The translations under genes and the position numbers were made by a program. This document shows positions 46,601-58,600 of a DNA stretch of 64,000 nucleotides, one piece after another; position 1 is the first letter of the stretch, and every line of letters begins with the position of its first letter. The notes under the pieces were generated by a model. That model saw nothing but the letters and a program-made list of their open reading frames with translations, did no database searches and was not told the origin of the DNA. This DNA is from Pogona vitticeps (taxonomy: Eukaryota; Chordata; Lepidosauria; Squamata; Agamidae). The stretch spans positions 14,292,501 to 14,356,500 of the forward strand of contig NC_135786.1 of the NCBI RefSeq assembly GCF_051106095.1, written 5' to 3'.

Positions 46601-49600
46601 AGAGCCGGGAGGCTAGAGTTGGCCGGGCGCCAGGCTGCTTGCCCCCGGCCGCACGGAGGCAGCGGACTGGTAAGTCCTTTTTTAAAAAAAACTTTTCTGT
46701 GTGGGTTTTGGAGGGTGGGTTTGAACTGGGGGGGGTTTATGTTTCTATGTGTGTGTGTGTGTGTGTGTGCGTGCGCGCATTTTGCAGTCCCAATGTAGGA
46801 CTTGCTCTCTCTTTTTATTTTTATTTTTCTATTTTTTTTTTGAAATGCTGGAATGGATTAATTCCGTTCCCATGCATTTCAATGGGAAATGGTACTTCGA
46901 CTTACGAACTTTCCGAGATACCAACATCCTTCCAGAATGGATTAAGTTCGTAAGTCGAGGGCCCACTGTATCTTATTTTTCACTAGCTGCTTAAGCAGTA
47001 AGATGTTCTCAAGTGTGGTTCCTTAACACTCAAGGAGACCTTCATTGCAGATTTGCCAGCTCTTAGGAGGATTTGCCCGCAAAAGCTCACATTAAAAAGT
47101 ATTTTAAATCTGAAGAAAGGACACTCCTTCACTTGTGGAAGCTTTCGTAGCTAACAGGTAAACAGGAACATTGATTTCTCTGCATTCTGGCTCGTGTGGA
47201 GAGCCTCTGTGGACAGAAGGAGGCCCATGCTCTTCAGAGCATCCCTTTTCATCCAAGAAAAGCAATGATAAGAGAGTGATGGGGTTATAGTGCAGTCACT
47301 CCACCAACATTGACTCAACATGTTCAAGAATACCTAAATAGAACTCATGTCTCCTTCTAGCCCAGGGAAAGGGAACCAGTGGCCTTCCACATGTTGCATG
47401 ACTACAATGCCCATCAGCCCCAGCCAGTATGGCCAACTGTGAGTGATGGGAGTTGCAATCCAATAGCATTTGGAACTGCAAATCTTAAGAGTGAGCAGCT
47501 TCACAAATCCACAACTGCTGGGGTTTATTTGGGGTGAGGGAAGCTCAATATGAATTTTGCAATGCAAAAGAAGAATGCCAGGGAAGAAAAAAGAGAGAAC
47601 ATCAGCCTGGTCAAAAGAGAAAAGCATGATTTTCATCACCTGTTCCATGACATCCAACTGAGAGTGTTCGGTCTCAAAAAGTTTGACAAGAAGCTGGAGG
47701 ACAAGAGGATGAAGCAGTTGATGGCAAGTACTAATCTGGAAACCAAACACAAAGTATGTTATTTCACAGATATATAGACTAGAGATGGGCATGAACCAGT
47801 TCGTCCTGGTTCGTAAAGGCAGCAATACAGGTGCTGCTGCTTCCCTCCCCTACCTCCTCAGCTGATCGGTCAGTCACCAGGCCCAACTTGCTTGCTTTTT
47901 CCACCTCCTCGGCCCACCCTTTTGCCTGAGTGGCAGGTCAGGCGAGAGGGTAGGAAAGAGAAGCATGAGCTGTTGCCAGGACTGGAAGATCAGCTGAGGA
48001 GATGGAAAAAAGTAAGCAAGCCTGGTGAGTGACTGTTCGAGGAGGCGGGTGGGAACGGAAACAGATGCACCTGAGCTGCTGCCTTTATTCACTGGGACGA
48101 ACCAGTTCGTGCCCATCTCTACTACTGACATATCAACTTGGCCAAGAAATAACTGCTGTGAGGTGGGTATCTTCAAAATGTAGAAAGTGTGTCGCTGCCA
48201 GTCATTCCTGTGCTCAAAACCTGACCAACTTGATTACAACCAAGAATTTCCCCTTTGGGCAAAATATTCAGCCTGGAATTCTTAATACAAAGGTCAGGTC
48301 TACTGATGGAAGAAAAGAACAGGGAGAAGAAATGATAGGACGGGCACATTGAACTTTAAATGCACGATGTACAACTTTCAAGCCCTCGTTCGTTTCGTTT
48401 AGTTGTTTAGTCGTGTCCGACTCTTCGTGACCCCATGGACCAGAGCACGCCAGTGGGTTTCAAGCCCTAACTTAGGATAACTCTCTGCTAACAAACTAAA
48501 TCAATGAAAACAGAGAAGAAACACACTTTGAGGACCACCCAGTTCCTACACTTGACGAAGGGCGTGAATTGCCTGCATAATCTTAAGCCTCATGCGTGGT
48601 TTTCAAACTAACACCTTAACCTTTTCCTGTATCTTAGCAAATCGCCATCATCAGCCATCGAGTCAATTCTGACTTATGGAAACCCTTTTTAGGGTTTTCC
48701 AAGTAGAGAATACTCAGAAGCGGTTTACCATTCCCTTCTTCTGGGGTAGAAAAGGCTACCCCAAATTCCACAGAACCATCACACAAATGCAGGACCTGAG
48801 ATTGGCTCCAGAATTTAGCATCTTCTAGATCTCAGCTTTCATTAAAGACATGGAACACACATATGGTTCTTTTCCACATGGTTGGCAGCAAGTATATATT
48901 ATACCTGCCAAACTTTCCAAATCCACAGATAATCTGAGTGAGAATCCCACTGTTTAAGCTTAGATGCCTCCCATAGTTAATAATCTTAGAATCATTTTAG
49001 AACCGCGGAGCTAGAAGAGACACTACGGACCACTGAGAGTCCAGCCCCTCTCAAGGAGCCACAATGCGGAATCAAACTCCCAATCTGTAGCTCCACAGCC
49101 ACATACCTAAACCACTGAGCCATCCAGCAGTTCCTTGCTACTGTTCTCTCCTCAGCTTAATGAAAAACATGAGCCACTTATTTAACATGTCTTTCTGCAC
49201 TGAGATTAATCTGGATCTTCACGCTGTCCCAAATGCAGAGCCTTTGTCTCACCTCATCCAATAAGGCCAAGTGCACTGGAGTGTGATCAGTCTGAAGCTG
49301 GAAATACCGGGGCTCAGACACGGTCCAGTCGACCCATTTCAATACCCCCATTGCTACTACTGGAAACCTAGAGGGAAGGAAGCCATGATAAATGCACAGC
49401 ATTTAGACATCTACGCGGAAGAACCGAGATCGTAATATTTTAACTTAGCATTATGTTGACGTTTCCAGATCTGAATGTCTACTGAGCCTCCTCTTGTTTC
49501 CCCTTTATCAAATTAGCAACTGTATTTTTTTTCTCTTGCAATACCAAGCTAGCAGCCAACTTTAGAAAACTTTTAAGAAGTGGATTAGACTAACCCCTTT

Positions 49601-52600
49601 AAAAAAGGCAAAGGTCCTCAGAGAGTATACCTGAAATGTCTGTCTCAATAAACTGGCAAGGGGCTGTCCATAAAACGAAAGGATAAAGAGTACTGCCATA
49701 AATGAACTACATGGGGCACACGACTCCGGGATACTTCCCACCTGTCTGGATGGAGTGTTTCAATTCAGCTATCAATGGAAGAAGGAAACAGCACTGAAGA
49801 TTTTTTGCTATCAAAACTGGGTAGAATCCTATTATCAAGTGTGAGGTATAACTGTTGTGCCAAAGGAGTGTTCTCGGCCCTTTCCCCCACTTGCACATGC
49901 GGGTCTTAAACAGACAGAAGGCAATAGCATGCTTCCCCAAGATACAGTCGTACCTCGGTTTATGAAATTAATGCGTTCTCTGGAACGTTACGTAATGCGG
50001 AAATTTCTAACACCCTGCCTGCGGAAATTTCGTAAACCGAAATGTGGATTGCCATATGAACAAGTGCGGCACTACAAACCTCCAGACACAATGCATCCTG
50101 GGGAAACTTTCTTTGTGAATCGAAAAAAAGGGGAAAAAAGGGTAAACCGAGGCATTGTTTTCAATGGATTTTGGTTCGTAAACTGAAAATTACATTAACC
50201 GGACAAAGGACTGGGGGTGAGGGGTAATCCCACTTCTGCAGACCGTCTTGCACCCATTGTCATGGGTCATTCTGCATCTCTTCCAAGGGGCCTTTTCAGA
50301 CCAGGGGAAGGATGTACAGTATCAGGGATCTCCTACCAGCTCTCCTCAGACTGAAGAAGCTATTGGGATGAGTAGCGAAATATTTCAACCTAATAAGAAA
50401 GAAGTCTAATTGCCATGATTCATATTCCAGATAGCCACACCTGGATGACTGAGAATCTTCAGATATCTTGCTATACATTTTGGGGCAGATACCCTGAAGC
50501 TGCTGTGAGAATATGAAAGGACAGCAAGAAAAGTGGCAGAATACAGGAACCACTTGCACTTCAACCTAAGATGCAGAACGACCCATGACAATGGCTGGAG
50601 AAGGACTGCAGAAGTGAAATTATCCCTCACCTCCAGTCCTTTGTCCTTCTAACAACACTTATTCAGACCAAGGGGAAGTGAAACCGACAGGAAGGATATA
50701 TCAGGGATCTCCTACCAACTCTGCACAGACTGAAGAAGCTACTTGGATGAATAGCGAAATGTTTCAACCTAACAAGAAGTCCAGTTGCCATGACTCAACT
50801 TCCAGATATGCTTCCCCAAATGTATATCCTTAAAACACTTTAATGCAAAGTTCATTTTAAGCAAACAAGTTCAAAGTGTCCTTAAAAGGGGATACTTACC
50901 TGATGCACTGGTAGAGGGTACTCAGTTCTGCTACAAGTTCAGAAGCTCCTTTATTCTCGTTGCAGCAGAGATTGTGAACAGTTTCAATTGCTTTTGAAGT
51001 AGACTTGAGCTCATCTTTATTTATGCTCACTCTCTTGTTCTAAAATATGTGATAAAATATGATTTCAGAGACAAATACAGCGATGAGTGCTCGGAGTTCA
51101 GAACTGGAGCTGACGACACTCTGTATTTTGTCAACCCTTCTGAAAAGCGAACCTTTTTTATCGTTATTTTCATGCGTTTCACATTCAACAGGCACAGTGA
51201 ACGCACTCAATACCATGCAGAGCTATGTATTACCCATTTGACCACAAGTGCAAAATTCCTTTCTTCAAGCATGGTACACTGAGAAGACCAGACTGAAATG
51301 ATCAGCGATTAACCACAATAACCAGTGAGAGAGTTCTCCTGAGCCCAGAGCCTACAAAAGTATATGTGTGTGTGTTTTATTACAACCGCCAGAATCCCTC
51401 AGCCAGTATGGCCATCAACAGAATGGAACCAATTACCGTGGGAGGTGGCGAGCACTCCAGTAAAATTGGACAACCATGCATCAGATCTGCTTTGATTTGA
51501 TTCCTGTATGGAGCAAGGGGGGATGGACTCAATGGCCTTAGAGGCCCCTTCCAACTCTATGATTCTCTAATGGATTCTAGGAGCTACAATCCAAAAAGTA
51601 TCATTTCTGAACTTTGCTCCTAACTACGAACAAGAAAGGAACACACGGGCATCCATCAAGAGACAATTTGAATGGGAACGTGCTTCCTTTCAGATGCTGG
51701 ACTGCAGCTCATAATTTCTCAAGGTGATGGGAACTGGAGTTCAACAACACCCCCAAAGCTACATTTCCCCTTTTTCCTTTCAGCTACCCATTTTCCCTCC
51801 ACCAGTGTTTCGAGTATAGGAAAAGATTGCCAAAGATCTGACCTCATCACGTCCAGAGAGCTTTAGAAATTAGGATATAGAACCCAAGTTTCCTGAGAGC
51901 GGAAGATACTTTGTAAAAATCTAAAGTTTTTTTAAAACAAAGACAAACTCTTTCATTTATTACACAAAAAAGAAATGTTTTTGGGTTCTTTCCCCCACCT
52001 TTAAATTTTGTTAAGAAAGGAAGTTAATGTCAAACCAAGGGGTTTGGGACTAAATATTAGGAAGAACATCCTCAAAGCAACAGGAGAAAGGATTATTTCA
52101 CATAGTTCCTTGGTTGGAACTTTTAAAAAAGAGGTCAGACGGCCATTTGTCAGGGATGGTCTAGTTGTGGGTTTCTTGCTGGTCTTTGGAATCCCTTTCA
52201 ACTCTACAATTCAAGGGCCAGAGCCCTATTGCCAATTTACAGTTGCATAAGGGAAATTATGCAAGTCACCGTGGCAAATTATTCATTAACAAGGTGTTGG
52301 TTGTGTTCCTGGGCACATGCCCGATTGCACAAGCAGGTATATACCTAGGAACACAACTAAAGCCTTGTTAATGAGCAGCATAATGTGTGCAATTTTCCTT
52401 AGGCAAGCATAACTTGGCAATGGAATTTCACCCTATGATCCCACCACTGCAGCCATCAATTTGACATTTTATCCTAAATGGCAGAGCATAATCCATTTTG
52501 ATACACCAGCTTTTACTTAGAAGAAGCAGAACACCACTCAACAGAATTTACCTTTTTCCATGTTTCCACAACACTAGCTGCGTAGGCCAAAATATGGATA

Positions 52601-55600
52601 TATTTATGCTTGTGGTCCTGATTAATCTTAGCGCCGGGCTTAAATAATGACAACATGAAGAGATCCAAGAAAGCTGGAACTCTAATCTGCAGGGAGAAAC
52701 CATGACATGAGTCAGCGTCTGCAAAACCACACTTTACGAAACAACTAAACACAGAAAGGGCATCGTGACCATGTTTCTATTCCCAAGAAAGGCAAATGTC
52801 ATGGGTCAGACTTAGTAAGAGGCTTGCCGTTCGAACAATGAACTACAGATGTTAAAATAACACTTTGATTTTAAAAAAATACCCAAAAAGCTAATTTGAA
52901 ACACCCCACACCCATCTCAAAACATTAAGGAGCCTATCTAAAGGATGGATTAACTAAAAAGATTGAGAGAACACACACATCTGGGGAGAGGGGTAATCAG
53001 AGAATGAGTCAAGGAATCATTTGCAGCATTTTTCTGGAGTCAGTACAAGTTCACGTTGCAATTAAAAGAACTCACTCCAGCCTTGGAGGACCTGATCAAA
53101 CCCGGCTTCAGCCACAAATTCTCCAGATCATCTTAGGCAAACCACTGGCCACTGGCCTCAGCCTCTTATCTGCTGCCTGGGAATAACAGGCAGGGCTGCT
53201 GTCGGGGTAAGGTGGTAAGCATTAGGTGAAGCACACGGAACAATTTAGAGTGAGTGGCAGAAATGGGAAGGTTAAGGACCACTCAAGGAGTGGAGCAACA
53301 AGCTGTCTACACACTCGGTGGATTTTTATTTCTTAGTAAAACCAATGAACAATAAAGTAACAGGGCAGTGGAGGAGGATTAGGAGACAAGAGGGTCTTCC
53401 CCTTTGAAAGCAATCAGACGGCCAGAGCAGGAAATAAACATCAGACATGGAGAAGATACTCCTTGTGCTCTTGGTGCAGAAATGGTAGGCTGCTGCTACT
53501 GACTCACCAGTTCTACGGGAGGTGGATCCATGCTGGTGAACATTTTGAAAAGGACAGTGATGTCTGCAGGGTTCAGAGCTCCTTTCGATAACATGGCACC
53601 GAGGGCTTGGCAAGCGCGAGGGTACGAAGCAGCAGTCCCCAGAGCTAAAGTAATCTGACTAGCGTCATGGCCTCTTGATAAAATCAAATCATGAATGAAA
53701 AGAGACGGGTCGCGGCAGGCAATTTACAGAATGAAAAGTGTTCTAGTGCTAATAACCGGAGAGAAACAAACTAGGCAGAAGAAACCAGTTGATGTTTCTG
53801 GCAAAGGTCTGCGTAAGAGACTGCAGCTAATTGAGGAGGCACCGGGGCACATCTCAGTTGCGCAATCAGGTAGATAACTAGGCACAACCGGGCATTTTGT
53901 CAATAAGCCACAATTAGCAGCAGCAACTTACACAAACACGGGCTGGATTCTGAAAGAGCGGCAGTGAAAAAGGATCAACATACAAGACTGAAGAATAGTG
54001 TTTTCCCGCTAAGGGCTTGAAATCAGGTAGGATCAAGAGGCTATTTTGCATCTAATCTGTGCCACCTTGTACTCTCGAGTTCCACTAGCATTAATTATAC
54101 TTGGACAACCACATTATAAATTAATACACAATTCAAACATTAGATTCATATCATAGCTTTCCATTAAGTCAATGGTTCCCAAACGGTGCACTGTGGTGTC
54201 CCGGGACAGTGCCAAACCCAGCCAAGGGCATCCTTTGCCGCCGCTGCCTCTCTCTTTGGCTGGCGGGTCTCCCTGTGAGTCAGCCAGGACCATTTCTAAC
54301 ACCCTGCCTGGGCCCAGCCGCGGATCCTGGGGCGAGCCACACCCATTCCCGGACGCCCGCCTACACAGAAGAAGAGGCAGAGGAGGCACCAGTTTTACAC
54401 CAGGGAGGCTCTGGGACGGCTCGAGGGAGCCGTTAAGTGGAAGGAAGATGTTTGGGAACCCCTGAATTAAGTTTTGACCTCCGTGTTTAAAAATTAAACT
54501 GATATAAAATAAGCTGCCGGAAAACCAAAAATAAATCAAATGAATCAAAATAAATCAAGCTCCCTCTCTACATAATCACAGTTCTTAATTTGCAGCTGAA
54601 ATGGGTTAAAAAATTATGTTTGGAAAAATGCTCAGGAAATAGGAACCGTTTACTTGCAGAGAGTTCTCTAGCTCTGGAACAACTATCCCTCTGTGTATCC
54701 TCACCGTTCAAATACAAGGGAAGAGCATCTCTCCCAATCGCCACATTGTCTGAAGGATATCAAGCCTTGGCTTTTTAAAATTCCATTTGACATCCATGTA
54801 ACCAATGTGATTTTTTTGGCCATATTTTAGTCAATGGGAAATTTACAGTGATTCTTGAGTCGGTTGCTAAGAAACCATCTGCACCCTTGCCAAATCAAAT
54901 TATTTCTTGCTAGATCAGAAAAATGATCAGAGGTGGCCAGATCACCATTGCCATAATGGCATTCAGTAGTGTGTTCCCTGCTCATTCTCCGCTAAGTCTG
55001 GAAGGGCAAACTGGCTTGGGGACACTGTTGTGAGACGTCGTGGGATCTTTCACTTTGGAAGCAACCTGGGTTGTGGCTGAGAGACCGTTATAATCCTCTC
55101 AGTCAGAGACTGGGGAAATTACATTTTTAAACTTGTGCTCCCCAAATCCTCCAGGATTCTGGGAGATGGGGGGGGAAGGGAACATTTCCATGTTGCCAAA
55201 GGTTTTGTACACCCACCCTCCACCATGACACACTCAAATCCGAAGGATTCCTTTCACCAAGAATGCTACAGAAGATTATAATAATAATAATAATAAACCT
55301 TTATTGGCATACAACTTTTTCGACCTTTTTCGCTACAGAAGATTGTTGCGAATCTATGTGGCTGAAATCTGGCCACCCTTCAGTCAGCTAATTTATTTTC
55401 AAGCCAGGTTCCGGGTCAGTCCCCAAAAGTGTTTGCCACACAATGAATAATGACCTATGCTTTCTTTCCCACTGGACTTGCACTGTGTTAAACTCAGAAC
55501 GAAAGACAAGCAAAGGCACAGATGAAATTCATACCGAAAATTTTAAAATGCCGCAAGATCTTACTTCTCATGTGCAAACCGCTGAACCTCCTGAGCAATC

Positions 55601-58600
55601 CGGCGCACAGCAGAGCCACCTTGCTCTTCTTGAGCTAATATGGACATTATAGATTGAGCGAAGAGATATGTGTGTTCACCATGGCACACCATTTTCTGTA
55701 AATCAATTGAAATATATAGTATCAGCTACCTTTGGCGGGGGGAAAAGGAGCATTATCGTGTCTGATGACCTGTGCTTTGGTGTTCCATAGAAATAATCCA
55801 AGTGATAATTAAGTAATTAGTGTATTGCTTATGAGAGTGAAGAAAGGCTCTCTTAGTGTTGTGGCATAGTGGTTAATAGGGGAAGGGGGAAGAGAAAGGA
55901 GAAGAAGGTTATTGGCTCTGGCATTGTCTAGGAATGCAGAACTATTTATGCAGAGTCAACAGAGAAAATGGGGCTCCAGGCATTCAATTTTGACATACCT
56001 GACAACTATCTGAACGGCAATAAGAGCATCTCCTTGCACCTTTCCCATATCAAGTGTGTTTGGAACACCAAGTGCATCATGAGTCAAAAAAAGAAGAAGA
56101 GTTCTTAATGGAAAATGAGACAAGGCAGAACTCACAGCAAACTCTGGTAGATTCTTCTCCAGGTTTTCTTCCCCACCATCTAAGATAGTAGCCAGAGAGG
56201 TACGCAATACTCGAGAGAAGACTTCTAACTGCTGACATGCTGTAGACACGCTGGTTATCTCCCCTTGGTATCCAGCATCTGAGATAAGCTGAAACAATAG
56301 TACAAGGAGTTGTGACAGTGACAGAACTATAAAGTAAAGGGAAGTTCATGCTCTTCAGAATCACCCAGATGTTTACTACCCTGTTTCCCTGAAAATAAGA
56401 CCTAACCTGAAAATAAACCCTAGTATGATTTTTCAGGATGCTCGTAATATAAGCCCTACCCCCAAAATAAGTCCCAGTTAAGTAAAATCCTGCCCTCCAC
56501 CATTGTGCAACCAGAAAAATATGACATGACTGTACAGTGGTGCCTCGCATAGCGAGGTTAATCCGTTCCGGATTAACCTTCGCTATGCTGAAGCATCGCT
56601 GAACGGGGCAGGGATTTCCATTGGAATGCATTAAACATCGTTTAATGCGTTCCAAATGGGCCAAATACTCACCGTTCAGCGATGCTTCAGGATGGCCGGC
56701 AGCCATTTTCGCGCCCTCGCCTCGCTTAACGAGGGCGCGAAAACGCTGCGCGCGGCCATTTTGGGCCATTTCCCGGCTTCCGGCGGCCATTTTGGCCGCC
56801 GAACAGCTGATCGTCGGGGTTTGTTTTGCGAAGATCGGTAAGCGAAACGCTTACCGGTCTTCGCAAAGCGAATTTTCCCCCATTAAAAAAACGTTGAGCG
56901 ATCGCATTAGCGATCCGAAAAAACGGATCGCTATGCGATTTCATCGTTATACGGTGCGCTCGTTAAGCGAGGCACCACTGTATATGAATAAATGTAGAAT
57001 GTTGTACATGGAAAAAAAAATCCCCTGAAAATAAGCCCTAATGTGTTTTTGGAGCAAAAATTAATATAAGACCCTGTCTTATTTTTGGGAAAACACGGCA
57101 GTCACAACTACATTTTACTTGAGGAAGACTGTAGCAGGCCACTCTCAAGCCTCTACCCAACCAGGCCTCTAAGAGTGCTCACTACCTTTCACCAAAACTG
57201 CTGCCACCAACCTATCCTTAAAATCAAAAGGACAAGTGCTTCTTTCAAACAAATAAAAATGTTTATTGATTACACAAAAATAAAAGGAGTAAATCACATG
57301 TATAAAATCAAGTTGTCAATCACTGTTTATAAGACACTAGCTCACACAGACTTTTCCCCTCACTGACAGGCTCTTTCTCACTCTCTCTATCAATCTCTCT
57401 AATCACTCATCTTCCAAACTCAATCTCCCCTCCTCTCACACATCACACACCTTATATAACCGAGCTCCTCCCACTTCTGCACCACCCTCCGTCCTCTCAT
57501 TGGCTGAGGTACCCCTGCCCAGCTATGACGGACAGGTGAGAGTGGAGCTGAACGCCACAAAGATTAACAAAAAACTCTAAAAATGCCAAGGTTTGCAGAA
57601 ATTTTTAAAATGGGTATAGACTGGAAGGGAAGGGAATAGACTGTATTACTCCCAGTCTATTCACTTCCCCTCCCAGTTTATTCACTTCCCCCTCCAGGCT
57701 AGTATAATGGGTATGTTCAAGCAGCACTCAGAAGAATTCTGTGAAGAAGTGAACACACACATGGTGAATATCTCTATCTTAGTGCATGCTGGCCATTTGC
57801 TCACTCAACAAACTGTAAGCCAACATGATGTCCAAAACCAGCAGACGTTAGTGCTCTGGTGTGTTCCTCGCACAAGACAGAATGCCAGCTCCTTTTGGTG
57901 TCACACCAAATAAACCAGACTGTTGGCCCTTTATTTGAACGAGGAGCATGCATCTGCACGCTCCTCATGAAGAAGTCATCAAACCTTGTTTGTTCTAATG
58001 CGTGAACTTGTTGAAGACCAAGGACTGATACTTCTGGTCCAACTAATTTGCACGAAACCTTTGTATCTTAAGAAACCCAAACTTCCTTCATGTATGTAAA
58101 ATTTCCTAATACATATAAAAAACAAGTACTGTATACGTATTTCACATTAGCGACTGAGTTGCTAAATCGACAGCATGTGTGATTTGACCAAGAAGGATAC
58201 CCATGATCTCTGCTCATATATGGTGAGTGATGTGAACACAGGAGAAAGCACTCTATATATGCTTGATGACCTCTTAGACAACAAGCGGCTGCACATAACT
58301 ACTTACTCCTGACCCTGGTAGGGCCTGATTGTATGGCTTTGACATATTTTTCCAGTTGACTGAAATGAGAGCATTAATTACCTTGACAGTAAAATTCAGC
58401 ATGAGGCAGTCTGGATGAGCTTCAGCCAACTTGTAGAAGAGGTCCCGCCATGTAGTATGTGCTATCATTTGTTCGAGCCATGCTGGAGTCTGTCAAAAAT
58501 TAAAGCACTAGAAATAACATGGACTAAAGAATAAGAAAATCAGTCTGAGACTTTAGAACAGCCTTAGAGTTACTGAAAGTAAATGCACTCCACCAGGAAA

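Noticed and set aside
46172-46798. 208-codon frame, the longest in the window after CpG regions
   Set aside because: It runs straight through three DNA hairpins and into a GT microsatellite, inside an NELFCD intron. It looks like GC-rich repeat sequence rather than a gene.
56077-56790. 237-codon minus-strand frame
   Set aside because: It begins inside a Tigger MITE, crosses another MITE and enters NELFCD exon 6 in a wrong-frame/intron mix. Only 56136-56288 is real coding sequence.
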